A stretch of 64,000 nt of DNA, taken from Pseudoteredinibacter isoporae. GTDB taxonomy: Bacteria; Pseudomonadota; Gammaproteobacteria; Pseudomonadales; Cellvibrionaceae. Both the position numbers and the translations under genes were made by a program. How positions within the stretch are numbered: position 1 is the stretch's first letter; each line of letters opens with the position of its first letter. The stretch covers positions 1,178,001 through 1,242,000 of the forward strand of contig NZ_JAAONY010000001.1 of NCBI RefSeq assembly GCF_011602085.1, given 5' to 3'. Of this stretch, positions 43,282 through 52,990 are shown piece after piece. The notes below the pieces were generated by a model, which saw only the letters and a program-made list of their open reading frames with translations, ran no database searches and had not been told where the DNA came from.

Positions 43282-43722
43282 ATGTCGGATACGGATACAC
43301 ATCGTCACTTTATGCTCCGCGCGCTCGCACTTTCTCGCAAAGCCTTGCCCGCTTGTTGCCCGAATCCCCCCGTTGCGTGTGTATTGGTGAAAAATGGTGA
43401 AATTGTTTCGGAAGGATACACTCAGGCGATTGGTGGAAATCATGCGGAGGTTGAGGCCTTAAACGCGTTTCCCGGTGATAAGTCCGAAGTCGTGGCCTAT
43501 GTCACTCTTGAGCCCTGTTCTTTTGTCGGTCGCACCGGGGCTTGTGCCCAGGCGTTAATTGATTCAGGTATTCGAAAGGTTTTCGTTGCAATGATTGACC
43601 CGGACCCCCGCAATAATGGCAAGGGGCTTGCGATGTTAGAGGCCGCTGGCGTCTGTGTAGAGCTTGCCTGTTGTGAGCAGGAAGTGTCGGAGTTTTTGGG
43701 GGCGTATCTCGGAATGTCATGA
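43282..43722 (+). CDS. Stand-alone RibD-type zinc deaminase domain
   Basis: The 146-residue cytidine-deaminase-fold enzyme has zinc motif HAE (GGNHAEVEAL) and PCSFVGRTGAC, with the CxxxxxxxxC spacing characteristic of RibD's deaminase half. Bifunctional RibD normally has a second, reductase domain; this protein is only the first half. It is 7 nt downstream of the glutaredoxin gene. A true riboflavin pathway role would need a separate reductase; a role in a modified pyrimidine/pterin is an alternative. Confidence 0.8.
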   Translation: MSDTDTHRHFMLRALALSRKALPACCPNPPVACVLVKNGEIVSEGYTQAIGGNHAEVEALNAFPGDKSEVVAYVTLEPCSFVGRTGACAQALIDSGIRKVFVAMIDPDPRNNGKGLAMLEAAGVCVELACCEQEVSEFLGAYLGMS

Positions 43723-43787
43723 GGCTCGAACACTGAACGAGAAGTGTGTCCTTCAGTACTCGAGCCCTTACTGAGTGAACCGTTGCC

Positions 43788-44594
43788 TCAATAAAATCTT
43801 CTCAATACCTCTTCGATGGCATCCAGCAGCTTGCCCGATGCCTCAGCGTTTGAGTATTCCGCAGGCATATCTGAATACTCGCCGATATCATTATCAAAAT
43901 ATTCCCCATTATGACGTTGGGCGTCTTCTTCCAATGCGATGCGTGCAATTGCTTTTGCGCCGATGGCCATATCGTGACCTTGAACACCAAAGCCTTCCTT
44001 AACCATTTTGCTGGCCAGTAATGAGCCGGGGTTGAGTGCCAGCAGCTTGGCGGATTCTTCGCTTGAAGTTCTTGCCAGGTGATGAGTCCACATGCGTATC
44101 GCCAATTTACTTTGAGCGTAAGCGGCCATGTCATCGATTTGGCTTTTCCCCAGCAGCGCCTGGGTATTTACTTTGGCCTGGGCGGCCGAGGAAAGATTAA
44201 CTACCCGGCCAGAGCTTCCCAGCAAGGGTTGCAATTCCAGTGTCAGATAATAAGGCGCAATAACATTTACCACAAAGCGGGTATCAAGGCCTTCGGCGGT
44301 AATGGCTTGGGGCGTTTTAAAAACCCCGGCATTATTTACGAGAACATCCAGCTGCTGCTGATCGTTCTTGATGCGTTCAGCAAGGTGTTTGGTTTCTTCC
44401 GGGCGAGACAGGTCCGCCTGGTAGTTGGAAATGGATACCTCTTTATTGATAGTTCGCAGAATGCTTTCAGCGGCGGCAATTTTTTCCGGGCTTCGGCCGT
44501 GGAGAAGAATCCGGTGGCCCTGAGCCGCAAACAGCTTTGCGGCCTCCAATCCGATGCCATCAGTGGCGCCTGTGATAAGAATGTTCTTTGTCAT
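43788..44594 (-). CDS. Short-chain dehydrogenase/reductase
   Basis: The 268-residue SDR has the Rossmann TGATDGIGLEAAKLF cofactor motif, the NNAG motif (LDVLVNNAGVFK), the catalytic Ser (VVNLSSAAQ) and YxxxK (AYAQSKLAI). The second ATG at 44594 is better spaced from AAGGA than the first at 44600. It is transcribed 4 nt after the MDR gene, as a two-gene operon of oxidoreductases, divergent from a LysR gene. Substrate unknown. Confidence 0.85.
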   Translation of the reverse strand: MTKNILITGATDGIGLEAAKLFAAQGHRILLHGRSPEKIAAAESILRTINKEVSISNYQADLSRPEETKHLAERIKNDQQQLDVLVNNAGVFKTPQAITAEGLDTRFVVNVIAPYYLTLELQPLLGSSGRVVNLSSAAQAKVNTQALLGKSQIDDMAAYAQSKLAIRMWTHHLARTSSEESAKLLALNPGSLLASKMVKEGFGVQGHDMAIGAKAIARIALEEDAQRHNGEYFDNDIGEYSDMPAEYSNAEASGKLLDAIEEVLRRFY

Positions 44595-44604
44595 AGTCAT
44601 GTCC

Positions 44605-45591
44605 TTATATATCGATAACTACTTTTCCCATGGCTGCGCCACTTGCCAGGCGAGCGTGAGCGCTGCCGGCTTCGCTTAGCGAAAACGATTGTTCATCGAC
44701 AATGGGGCGCAGAGCACCGGCTTCGGCAATGTTCGTCAGTTCGCGCAAGATGTGGTGGTGTTGCTCGCGATACTGGTTGTGCAACATCGGAATCAGCATA
44801 AAGATCACATGAAGGGACAAACCTTTAAAGTGTGCCTCACTGAGGTCCAGTTCGGTCATGGCAACCGTCGTTGCGATTTGGCCATTCAACGCCGCCGCCG
44901 AAAATGAGTTCAGCATATTGGGGCCGCCGACAGAATCAAAGATCAGATCGAAACCCTCACCGGAACTGTATTTGGCCACATAGTCTTCAACAGATTCGGT
45001 TTTGTAGTTAATGCCGGTGGCACCCAGCTCTTCGATCAAAGCCAGCTGCTGCTCTCCGCCACCCGTGGAGTAAACCTCGGCACCAAAATGTTTGGCCAGT
45101 TGCAAGGCAATGTGGCCAACGCCTCCTGAACCGCCATGTACCAGAACCTTTTGCTGCGCCTTAATACCCGCTCGCAACAAGCCTTCGTAAGCGGTGATGC
45201 CAACCAATGGCAGAGCGGCAGCCTCGCGCATACTGAGGTTGTTCGCTTTATGAGCCATCAATCGTGCATCAGCGACAATGTATTCGGCCAGGGCGCCTGG
45301 CAGATCCGCCAAGCCACCCGCGCAGCCATAAACTTCATCACCCGCAGAAAAACCTTCAACACCTTCGCCAATGGCTTCCACAGTACCAGCGAAGTCCATG
45401 CCCAGAATCGCTGGCAGTGGTGGGGCAATGGGTAATTCATCGCCCATGGAGCGGATCATGGTGTCTACAGTGTTTACGCTGCTGGCCGCGATCTTGACCA
45501 GTACATGGCCGGGTTTTAATTCGGGTTTGTTGACGTCGTTAAGCTCAAAAACGTTTTCATCACCAAATTGTTGAATCGTCATCGCTTTCAT
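44605..45591 (-). CDS. Zinc-independent MDR / quinone-oxidoreductase-like enzyme
   Basis: This 328-residue NADPH-dependent medium-chain reductase starts MKAMTIQQFGDENVFELNDVNKPELKPGHVLVKIAASSVNTVDTMIR. It has the Rossmann VLVHGGSGGVGHIALQLAKHFGAEVYST and lacks the zinc-ligand set, which is the quinone-reductase type. It is the first gene of the MDR-SDR operon divergent from LysR. Possible substrates are quinones or alpha,beta-unsaturated carbonyls. Confidence 0.88.
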   Translation of the reverse strand: MKAMTIQQFGDENVFELNDVNKPELKPGHVLVKIAASSVNTVDTMIRSMGDELPIAPPLPAILGMDFAGTVEAIGEGVEGFSAGDEVYGCAGGLADLPGALAEYIVADARLMAHKANNLSMREAAALPLVGITAYEGLLRAGIKAQQKVLVHGGSGGVGHIALQLAKHFGAEVYSTGGGEQQLALIEELGATGINYKTESVEDYVAKYSSGEGFDLIFDSVGGPNMLNSFSAAALNGQIATTVAMTELDLSEAHFKGLSLHVIFMLIPMLHNQYREQHHHILRELTNIAEAGALRPIVDEQSFSLSEAGSAHARLASGAAMGKVVIDI

Positions 45592-45693
45592 GGGTGGGGC
45601 TCCTTAAGTATTGATGAGTGCAGTATATGGTTTGTTGTTTTTATTGATAATGTTTAATAATGTGTAATCACTTTATTTATTTTGTTGATAATT

Positions 45694-46587
45694 ATGAATG
45701 TCGAACATCTGCGCTTATTCGTCCGCATCGCTTCTACCCGGAACATCAGTCAGGCCGGTTTGGAGCTGGGTTTGTCGCCGGCGGTGGCCAGCGCCCATAT
45801 CAGTAAATTGGAGCAGGTCTTGGGGGTACGTTTGATTCATCGCACCACCCGTAAAGTGTCCCTGACCGAAGATGGCATTGCCTTTTTACCCCATGCGGAA
45901 GATGTGTTGGCCAGTGTAGACAGTGCTCGCGCGTCGGTGGGGGTTGGCAACGTTAATCCCGGTGGCACCTTGCGAGTGGCGGCGCCGGCGTCCTTTGGAC
46001 GTATGCATTTATTGCCGGCCATGGATGAATTGTTGGCGCTTTACCCGGAATTGAAAATCGATCTGAAGTTGTCCGATACCATTGTGGACTTGGTGGAAGG
46101 TGGCTTTGATGTGGCCATTCGAAATTCAGAATTGAAAGACTCAACCATGAATGCGAGAAAGCTGGCGGCGGACAAGCGCATTCTGTGCGCCTCGCCGGCT
46201 TACCTAAAAAAGTATGGCGAGCCGAAACATCCCAACGACTTGGAGAAGCACCAATGCATCACATTAATGGGACTGGAAACGTGGAAATTTCACGGCGAAA
46301 AAAATGATGTTTCTGTGAAAGCCCGAGGCAGTTTTCGAACCGATAATGGTGAGGCTGTTCGGGATGCCTGCGTAAATGGTTTAGGACTTACGATTAACTC
46401 GACCTGGAGCGTGTATGAGCATTTGAAGCGAGGTGAGCTGCTGCCTGTAATGCAGGATTATCCACTCAATTCCCAAACGGCCATTTGGGCGGTGTACCCC
46501 AGTTCCCGTTTACTGGCGCCCAAGGTCAGAGCCTTTATCGATTTTTTTGTCGCCCGTTTTTCTGGAACACCTTATTGGGATCGATAA
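45694..46587 (+). CDS. LysR-family transcriptional regulator
   Basis: The 297-residue LysR regulator has the N-terminal HTH NVEHLRLFVRIASTRNISQAGLELGLSPAVASAHISKLEQVLGVRLIHRTTRKVSLTEDG and the effector-binding domain after about residue 90. I chose ATG at 45694 (MNVEHL), not the TTG at 45682. Divergence from the MDR-SDR operon suggests it controls them. The 100-nt AT-rich gap has TTGATAAT-like repeats. Confidence 0.87.
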   Translation: MNVEHLRLFVRIASTRNISQAGLELGLSPAVASAHISKLEQVLGVRLIHRTTRKVSLTEDGIAFLPHAEDVLASVDSARASVGVGNVNPGGTLRVAAPASFGRMHLLPAMDELLALYPELKIDLKLSDTIVDLVEGGFDVAIRNSELKDSTMNARKLAADKRILCASPAYLKKYGEPKHPNDLEKHQCITLMGLETWKFHGEKNDVSVKARGSFRTDNGEAVRDACVNGLGLTINSTWSVYEHLKRGELLPVMQDYPLNSQTAIWAVYPSSRLLAPKVRAFIDFFVARFSGTPYWDR

Positions 46588-46588
46588 G

Positions 46589-46623
46589 AAAAAGGCCGGA
46601 GCTTTTGGGGCTCCGGCCTTTTT
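46589..46623. terminator. Bidirectional terminator
   Basis: AAAAAGGCCGGAGC and GCTCCGGCCTTTTT (46589-46602 with 46610-46623) form a 14-bp stem with a 7-nt loop, between convergent genes. Confidence 0.93.
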
Positions 46624-46673
46624 GATTGCGGATATATATAAAACAGATCAGCAATGTGTATCGATCCGGTGAA

Positions 46674-48503
46674 TTACCAACCGCACTGGCGACCTTTGTT
46701 TTGCTCGTCCAGCCACACTTTCAATGGAGCGAAGTAATCGATAATGGCGGAGGCATCCAGCTCGCGCTGACCGGTAATCGCTTCCATTGCATCCTGCCAT
46801 GGACGACTGGAACCCATTTCCATCATAGCTTGCAGGCTGTTACCTACGTCTTTGTTGTTGTACACGGAGCAGCGATGCAGTGGGCCTTGATAGCCCGCTT
46901 TTTCACACAGTGCACGATGGAACTGGAACTGTTGGATGAAGGCCAGGAAATAGCGAGTGTAAGGTGTATTGCCTGGTACGTGGTATTTGGCACCGGGATC
47001 AAAATCCGCTTCGCTACGAGCGACCGGAGGCGTAATACCCTGATATTTTTCGCGCAGTTCCCACCAGCCTTTGTTGTAATCTGATGGCTTCAGGTCGCCG
47101 TTAAATACTTGCCAGCGCCATTTGTCGACCAGCAGTCCGAAAGGCAGGAAGGCAATTTTGTCCAGCGCTTGCTGCATCAGGAAGCCGAGATCTTCAGAGG
47201 CAGGCGGTTCTTTATCGAGCAGGCCGATTTGAACCAGATAGCTTGGTGTAATGGACAAACTGACCACGTCACCCAGAGCTTCGTGGAAACCATCGTTGGC
47301 GCTGCCACGGAACAGAATCGGTTGCTTGTTGTAGGCGCGTTGATAATAGTTGTGGCCCAATTCGTGGTGAATGGTCTGGAAGTCTTCACCGTTTTTCTGG
47401 ATGCACATTTTAATGCGCAGGTCGTCAACGTTATCGACATCCCAGGCACTGGCGTGACACACAACGTCGCGATCACGAGGCTTGGTAAACTGTGAGCGTT
47501 CCCAGAACGTTTCCGGTAATTCTTCAAAGCCCAGTGAGCTGAAGAACGCTTCACCGGTTTTTACCATGTCCATTTCACTCATGCCGGATTTTTCAATCAG
47601 CTCAGTCAAGTCATAGCTTTGCTCAACGCCTTCAGGCTTAACAAGCTCGTAGACATTGCCCCAGGTCTGGGCCCACATATTACCCAACAAGTGCGCAGGG
47701 ATTTTGCCGTCGGCAGGAACCACATCGTCGCCATAGTGTTCGTTCAGCTTGGTGCGAACATGGCATTGCAGGGAGTCGTAGAGAGGCTTAACTTTTTCCC
47801 ATTGTGCATCGGCATCAGCCGCAAACGCATCGGGGTCCATGTCGTAGTTGGAACGCCATAATACACTCAGGTTATCAAAGCCCAGATCCTGAGCACCTTT
47901 GTTGGCGATGCTGACCTGTTCCTGATACAGGGGGCGCATTGGCGGAGACACTTCACGCCAGCCAGCCCAAAGCTCTTTCAATAGTTCCGGATCGCGACTG
48001 TTGGCGAATACGGCGCTCATTTCACCCAGGTTGTAGCAACGCTCGTCGTTACAGTATTTACCTTTGCCGTACATGCCCTGCATTTTTGAGCCGATTTCAG
48101 CCAGGCGCTTGGCTTGTGCTGGGTCGTTAGGTGCAGGGAAGCTCAGCGTGAGTTTCAGGGCGTCCAATTGGCGGCGGCTGGATTCGTCCAGTTCAACCTT
48201 GTCGTAGCTGGCGGCTTCTTTGGCCAGCTTTACGCTCAGCAAGCTGAATTCGGCGGCGGCTTTGGCTTCCAGATACTGGGAGTCGTCATTGATGTAGGTG
48301 GCGGCGATCCAGGAGGCGCGGGCATAGTCTTCCAGGGATTTGCCCAATTCTTCATTGGCTTTTTCCAGGAATGCCTTGGCTTGCTGTGCCGTAGGGGCTG
48401 CTGCTTTTTGATCGTCTTTCTGAACCGTTGTTTCGGTAGCTTGCTCGTTGCAGCCAAATAAGGCTAGTGCCGACACGCAAGTTACGAGGGCGAGTGGTTT
48501 CAT
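46674..48503 (-). CDS. M2 family peptidyl-dipeptidase A (ACE-like) lipoprotein
   Basis: This 609-residue zinc metallopeptidase resembles animal angiotensin-converting enzyme and removes C-terminal dipeptides. A lipoprotein signal peptide ends at the lipobox LFGC (C18), so it is lipid-anchored. The zinc motif is HELGH (380-384) with Glu in NDGFHEALGD (E408). Supporting ACE features are the SANDGFHEALGDVVSLSITPSYL segment and several paired cysteines. It stands alone before the pth group. A nutritional or signalling-peptide role is inferred. Confidence 0.9.
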   Translation of the reverse strand: MKPLALVTCVSALALFGCNEQATETTVQKDDQKAAAPTAQQAKAFLEKANEELGKSLEDYARASWIAATYINDDSQYLEAKAAAEFSLLSVKLAKEAASYDKVELDESSRRQLDALKLTLSFPAPNDPAQAKRLAEIGSKMQGMYGKGKYCNDERCYNLGEMSAVFANSRDPELLKELWAGWREVSPPMRPLYQEQVSIANKGAQDLGFDNLSVLWRSNYDMDPDAFAADADAQWEKVKPLYDSLQCHVRTKLNEHYGDDVVPADGKIPAHLLGNMWAQTWGNVYELVKPEGVEQSYDLTELIEKSGMSEMDMVKTGEAFFSSLGFEELPETFWERSQFTKPRDRDVVCHASAWDVDNVDDLRIKMCIQKNGEDFQTIHHELGHNYYQRAYNKQPILFRGSANDGFHEALGDVVSLSITPSYLVQIGLLDKEPPASEDLGFLMQQALDKIAFLPFGLLVDKWRWQVFNGDLKPSDYNKGWWELREKYQGITPPVARSEADFDPGAKYHVPGNTPYTRYFLAFIQQFQFHRALCEKAGYQGPLHRCSVYNNKDVGNSLQAMMEMGSSRPWQDAMEAITGQRELDASAIIDYFAPLKVWLDEQNKGRQCGW

Positions 48504-48681
48504 ATTTATCTCCGCTTCTGGGGCCTTTATTTGTGGAACCTTTAAATAGACGAATAATGCACCATGGCGCTCAGTTGTGAAGGGTGAATTGTCGCGGGAA
48601 TGGTGAGTCGTTCAGTTCAGCTGAGCGCTGGGCAGGATAAAGTGTGGTCGGTAAAAGATAGGGGCGAGCTGCCCGCAAGTG

Positions 48682-49266
48682 TTATTTCTTGCTGTGCAGC
48701 TCTTTCATGGCCTCGTTCCACTGTCCCTGGGCCGCCTGAGGCAAAACTTTGCTGGCGTCATAGATGGCATCGTCTATGGCTTGTCGGTCGCTTCCGGAAG
48801 GGCGCTTAAGAACATAATTGGCCACTTCCCTTGCATTGCCGGGGTGGCCGATGCCGAGACGCAGGCGGGCAAAGTTATTGTTATTGCCTAGGGCCTTGAT
48901 GATATCTCGCAGGCCGTTATGACCACCGTGGCCGCCACCGATTTTCAAGCGGGCGACACCCGGGTCCATATCCAGTTCGTCATGGGCCACCAGAATTTCT
49001 TCCGGGGCAATTTTAAAGAACTTGGCGAGGGCGCTTACGGACTGCCCACTGCGATTCATAAACGTAGTTGGCTTCAGAAGGCGAACATCTTTGCCGTTGA
49101 TGCTGATGCGTGCGGCTTCGCCGTAAAATTTGCTCTCGGCACTGAACTGGCCGCCATACTGGCGGAGTAATTCGTCGACAAAGTCTGCGCCAGCGTTGTG
49201 ACGAGTGCCTTCGTATTCGCTGCCGGGGTTGCACAGGCCGACAATCAGGCGAATGGGGTTGTTCAT
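48682..49266 (-). CDS. pth: Peptidyl-tRNA hydrolase
   Basis: Pth frees tRNA from dropped-off peptidyl-tRNA. In 194 residues the family segments are [30 protein letters not shown] (catalytic His in RHNAG), [43 protein letters not shown] and LRLGIGHPG. Start ATG at 49266 (MNNPIRL) follows AGGAA. It is part of the prs-rplY-pth neighbourhood, with two small genes in between. Confidence 0.95.
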   Translation of the reverse strand: MNNPIRLIVGLCNPGSEYEGTRHNAGADFVDELLRQYGGQFSAESKFYGEAARISINGKDVRLLKPTTFMNRSGQSVSALAKFFKIAPEEILVAHDELDMDPGVARLKIGGGHGGHNGLRDIIKALGNNNNFARLRLGIGHPGNAREVANYVLKRPSGSDRQAIDDAIYDASKVLPQAAQGQWNEAMKELHSKK

Positions 49267-49312
49267 AGTTTTCCTCATGTGGTGGTCTAGTGTCAGGTTT
49301 GGGTGTCCTGAG

Positions 49313-49579
49313 TCAGAAAGACCACCAGCGGTAAATCATCAAAATCACCAGCAGCAAGGAAACCAGGCTTGCCGGGTAGGTTTTGTGGCCAATGTCCTTA
49401 CCCTGATTCACCATGTGAATGGAGTAGGCGATGGCGGCATTGCTCAGGGCAAACATGGCGCTGAGAAATACGGTGGTTTCACGTTGCCCGCTTTGCAATA
49501 GCCCCAACAGTGCGGCCAGGGCAATGATGACACCAGCTGCACTGGCGAGCACTGCCAGATAAAAAGTGAAGCGTTTCAT
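49313..49579 (-). CDS. Small membrane protein
   Basis: The 88-residue protein has three hydrophobic segments (about 7-27, 38-54 and 70-86). Its ATG overlaps the stop of the upstream NTF2-like gene, so the two are coupled. I recognise no family. Confidence 0.6.
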   Translation of the reverse strand: MKRFTFYLAVLASAAGVIIALAALLGLLQSGQRETTVFLSAMFALSNAAIAYSIHMVNQGKDIGHKTYPASLVSLLLVILMIYRWWSF

Positions 49580-50046
49580 GGTGTGTGGCTGTGTTGTTTC
49601 ATTTTGGCGGTAAACTCTCCGGCCAGTGCATTAGGTATAGGGAAGGCGAGGTTGTATTGTCGCAGACGCCAGCCATCTTTGCTCAGGCTCAATACGCCTG
49701 AGCCACGCACCAGTCCGTATTTTTCATTGTTAAGCAGTTCATCAAACCAAGCCAGTTTGCCGTCGGCGCTCAAAATAATATGGCGCTCCTGGGCGGTATA
49801 GAGCCATCCGCGTCCTTTATTAAAATAGGGCAGGGCATACGATTTGAAGTCCGACTTACTCCAGCGTTCTGTGGCGTCGGTGCCCAAATAAACCATGTCG
49901 TCGCTCATCAGATCAAAATAGGCGTCGCCGTTTGCTTCGGCGGCATATTGATGGAACAAATCGAGGATTTTGTTTACGTCTTTGCGGGTGTCAGCCTGAG
50001 CAAGGGCGCTCATGAAGCAACAACACAGTATTAACGGTCTCAGCAT
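49576..50046 (-). CDS. Secreted SnoaL/NTF2-like protein
   Basis: The 156-residue protein has a probable signal peptide (MLRPLILCCCFMSALAQA). The mature portion, DVNKILDLFHQYAAEANGDAYFDLMSDDMVYLGTDATERWSKSDFKSYALPYF, is typical of SnoaL-like/DUF4440 domains with a cone-shaped ligand pocket. Catalysis is unknown. It is coupled to the downstream small membrane gene. The rplY terminator separates it from rplY. Confidence 0.7.
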   Translation of the reverse strand: MLRPLILCCCFMSALAQADTRKDVNKILDLFHQYAAEANGDAYFDLMSDDMVYLGTDATERWSKSDFKSYALPYFNKGRGWLYTAQERHIILSADGKLAWFDELLNNEKYGLVRGSGVLSLSKDGWRLRQYNLAFPIPNALAGEFTAKMKQHSHTP

Positions 50047-50160
50047 AGTCCGTGGGCTCGGTTCGGTGAAAAGCGCAGTCTATAAGAATCTTCATCTGGA
50101 TCACAGTTGTTTACACTGTGTCGTTTGCGGATTGACGGTGAAGGCAATTTTGCAGGCAAT

Positions 50161-50186
50161 AAAAAAGCCGGCAAATGCCGGCTTTT
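50161..50186 (-). terminator. rplY terminator
   Basis: The stem GCCGGC/GCCGGC (50167-50172 with 50177-50182), 4-nt loop, is flanked by AAAA pairing with TTTT. The six A at 50161-50166 give a U-tract in the minus-strand transcript, 40 nt after the rplY stop. Confidence 0.88.
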
Positions 50187-50208
50187 CGAAGAGAGAGAAA
50201 GTTGTCGA

Positions 50209-50847
50209 TTACTCGGCAGCTTCTTCCTCAGAGGCATCACCTTCTTCTGCGTCTGCTGCGCTCGCCTTAGGCTTGTTCACAACAGCAACTGTCAGATCGT
50301 GATCAGCACCGTGGCTCAGGGCTACGGACTCAACACCTTTCGGCAGTTTCAGGTCAGAAATGTGGATTACCGCACCGGCTTCAACACCATCGAAATCAAC
50401 TTCAATGAACTCAGGCAGGTTGGCTGGCAAACAAGTGATTTCCAGCTCGGTCATGCTGTGAGCAACGGTGCAGCCTTGCAGCTTAACAGCTTCACAAGCT
50501 TCTTCGTTAACGAAGTGCAGAGGTACAGTAGTTTTCAGCTTCTTGGTTTTGGAAACGCGCAGGAAGTCGGCGTGCATGACCAGAGCTTTCGCAGGGTGAC
50601 GCTGCAGATCTTTCAGAATTACGTTCTCGGTCTTGCCATCGATGTCCAGCTCGATGATGTGAGAGTAAAACGCTTCGTTTTCCAGCTGCTTGATCAGCTC
50701 ATTGTGAGCAATGGTGATGTTAGCAGGCTTCTTCTTGCCACCGTAAACGATAGCAGGAACTTTGTTTTCCAGACGACGCAGGCGGCGGCTCGCACCTTTT
50801 CCCTGCACGTCACGGGCTTGTGCATTCAATTTAAAATCGTTAGACAT
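50209..50847 (-). CDS. rplY: Ribosomal protein bL25 (long, Ctc-type)
   Basis: The 212-residue protein binds 5S rRNA in the large subunit. The N-terminal L25 domain (LNAQARDVQGKGASRRLRRLENKVPAIVYGG) is followed by the C-terminal TL5/Ctc beta domain; the tail is acidic (DAEEGDASEEEAAE). The GAGGAAA ribosome site lies before ATG at 50847. It is downstream of prs, the conserved gammaproteobacterial order. Confidence 0.95.
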   Translation of the reverse strand: MSNDFKLNAQARDVQGKGASRRLRRLENKVPAIVYGGKKKPANITIAHNELIKQLENEAFYSHIIELDIDGKTENVILKDLQRHPAKALVMHADFLRVSKTKKLKTTVPLHFVNEEACEAVKLQGCTVAHSMTELEITCLPANLPEFIEVDFDGVEAGAVIHISDLKLPKGVESVALSHGADHDLTVAVVNKPKASAADAEEGDASEEEAAE

Positions 50848-50946
50848 GATTTTTCCTCATCTGTCTTCCACTGTTCTCCGCGACCAGAATCACAGTGGGG
50901 TTAAAATACTCAGCGGATGCTGAGGTGTTGCTTGAGAAGGATGTTC

Positions 50947-51888
50947 CTAACGGAACATCGCACTCAAAGACTCTTCATTGGCCAGGCGGCGCATGGCTTC
51001 AGCCAGCATGCCTGACAAGGTTAGCTGGCGAACGGTGCCCAGCTTTTCAATTTCGCTATTCAATGGAATGGAGTCGGCAACGACCATCTCATCCAGAATA
51101 GAATTGCTCAAATTCTTCAGTGCATTACCTGACAGTACCGGGTGGGTACAGTAGGCCACTACCTTGGTGGCGCCTTGCTCTTTCAGAGCTGCTGCGGCAT
51201 TGCACAGGGTGCCGGCGGTATCGACCATATCGTCAACCAGCAAACAGGTGCGGCCATCGACTTCACCAATCAGGTTCATCACCTCGGCTACATTGGCGCT
51301 CGGGCGACGTTTATCGATAATGGCCAGGTCGACGTCCAGCTGTTTGGCCACAGCTCGGGCGCGCACAACACCGCCAATATCTGGAGAAACCACGACCAGA
51401 TTCTCGTATTTCTGGCGGTTGATGTCGTCCAGCAATACCGGGGAGGCGTAAACGTTATCCACCGGTACATCAAAAAAGCCCTGGATCTGTTCGGCATGCA
51501 AGTCAACCGTCAAAACGCGATCAACACCTACACCAACCATCATGTCGGCAACCACTTTGGCGCTGATAGGCACTCGGGAGGAGCGTACTCGACGATCCTG
51601 GCGAGCGTAGCCAAAATAAGGTACTACTGCCGTGATGCGGCCGGCCGAGGCACGACGCAGAGCATCCACCATAACGATCAGCTCCATCAGGTTGTCGTTG
51701 GTCGGTGCACAGGTTGATTGCACGACGAAAACATCACGCCCACGTACGTTTTCGTTGATTTCCACCGCAACTTCGCCATCGGAAAACTGACTGACTGTAG
51801 CGTCACCCAGGGGAATGCCCAGACGAGAGACAATTTTCTTTGCTAATTCCGGGTTAGCGTTCCCGGTAAAAACCATTAAATCGGCCAC
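50947..51888 (-). CDS. prs: Ribose-phosphate pyrophosphokinase
   Basis: This enzyme makes PRPP from ribose 5-phosphate and ATP for nucleotide, His and Trp synthesis. Its 313 residues start [50 protein letters not shown]. Catalytic blocks include [38 protein letters not shown] and the PRPP loop [13 protein letters not shown]. The start is GTG at 51888 behind AAGGA. tRNA-Gln lies upstream. Confidence 0.96.
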   Translation of the reverse strand: MADLMVFTGNANPELAKKIVSRLGIPLGDATVSQFSDGEVAVEINENVRGRDVFVVQSTCAPTNDNLMELIVMVDALRRASAGRITAVVPYFGYARQDRRVRSSRVPISAKVVADMMVGVGVDRVLTVDLHAEQIQGFFDVPVDNVYASPVLLDDINRQKYENLVVVSPDIGGVVRARAVAKQLDVDLAIIDKRRPSANVAEVMNLIGEVDGRTCLLVDDMVDTAGTLCNAAAALKEQGATKVVAYCTHPVLSGNALKNLSNSILDEMVVADSIPLNSEIEKLGTVRQLTLSGMLAEAMRRLANEESLSAMFR

Positions 51889-52033
51889 GGTATTTCCTTA
51901 GCGTTGGTGTTCACGGTTAGTTTGCCCTGCTATGTCTATTGGGCAAATTCAGGGGCGCGCATTCTACCCTGTTTTTCGGGGTGATTAAAGAGGAAATTGC
52001 TGGATATTTGAGCGTTTATCGGGAGATAAAAGA

Positions 52034-52108
52034 TGGCTGGGGTGGAAGGATTCGAACCTTCGCATGACGGGATCAAAACCCGCTGCCTTACCGCTTGGCT
52101 ACACCCCA
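52034..52108 (-). tRNA. glnU: tRNA-Gln (anticodon UUG)
   Basis: The 75-nt gene on the minus strand forms a complete cloverleaf: acceptor TGGGGTG pairs with CACCCCA, the D-arm contains AAGCGGTAAGG, the anticodon loop holds TTG (GGGTTTTGATCC), and the T-arm has GGTTCGAATCC. CCA is encoded. Closely similar to enterobacterial tRNA-Gln. It sits between ispE and prs, as in Pseudomonas. Confidence 0.95.
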
Positions 52109-52126
52109 GTAAAGGTGTTGAGCATC

Positions 52127-52990
52127 TTAGAGTAATGCCAGGATGGGTGATTCCTGAATGCCCCGGGCAATGAAGCCATCGAGGTGTTCAGGTTTCTGCT
52201 TGAATATCGCTTCAGCGGCTGTTCTATCAGCGAAGCTGGCGAAGACGCAAGCGCCGGTTCCTGTCATTCTAGCTGGTGCAAATTGACTTAGCCAATTCAG
52301 CGTTTCAGCGACCTCTGGATAGAGTGAGCTGACCAGTTGCTGGCAGTCATTTTGACCACCCTGCTCAAGAAAGGCCGCTACTGTAATGGCGGAACTGTCT
52401 CTTGTCAAACTTTTATTTGAAAAAATTTCAGCAGTTGAAACGTGGCAGTTTGGCGCCAATACCAGATACCATTTCTCTTCTAATTCAATGGCTTGCAATT
52501 GTTCACCGACACCTTCGGCCCAAGCGCTTTGGCCATTAATAAAGACGGGTACGTCGGCGCCAAGCTGCAAACCCAGCTCGCATAACTCGGCTTTACTCAG
52601 GCCGGTTTGCCACAGATGATTGAGTCCAACCAGGGTGGTGGCGGCGTCGCTGCTGCCGCCGCCAATACCGCCCCCGGCAGGCAGATGTTTGTGCAAATAA
52701 ATGTCGGCACCGTGCTGGCATCCGCTGGCATCCTGCAACATTCGGGCGGCTCGATAAACCAGGTTGCTTTCCAGGGGTATGTCTGGAAACTCAGGCGCCA
52801 GATGGATGGTCCCGTCCAGACGTTGACGAAAGTTCAGCTGGTCACCGTGATCCAAAAGCTGAAACAGGGTTTGTAGCTCGTGATAGCCATCGGGGCGTCG
52901 CCCCAAAATGTGCAAAAACAAATTCAGTTTGGCGGGGGCGGGCAGCTGTAGGTCCCAGTCTCGAGTATCCAATCTTTGGTCCTGCTTCAT
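52127..52990 (-). CDS. ispE: 4-diphosphocytidyl-2-C-methyl-D-erythritol kinase
   Basis: This GHMP kinase of the MEP isoprenoid pathway phosphorylates the 2-hydroxyl of CDP-methylerythritol. Across 287 residues the family marks are [35 protein letters not shown], the ATP loop [22 protein letters not shown] and the C-terminal [13 protein letters not shown]. The start overlaps the lolB stop (ATGA). Confidence 0.95.
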   Translation of the reverse strand: MKQDQRLDTRDWDLQLPAPAKLNLFLHILGRRPDGYHELQTLFQLLDHGDQLNFRQRLDGTIHLAPEFPDIPLESNLVYRAARMLQDASGCQHGADIYLHKHLPAGGGIGGGSSDAATTLVGLNHLWQTGLSKAELCELGLQLGADVPVFINGQSAWAEGVGEQLQAIELEEKWYLVLAPNCHVSTAEIFSNKSLTRDSSAITVAAFLEQGGQNDCQQLVSSLYPEVAETLNWLSQFAPARMTGTGACVFASFADRTAAEAIFKQKPEHLDGFIARGIQESPILALL

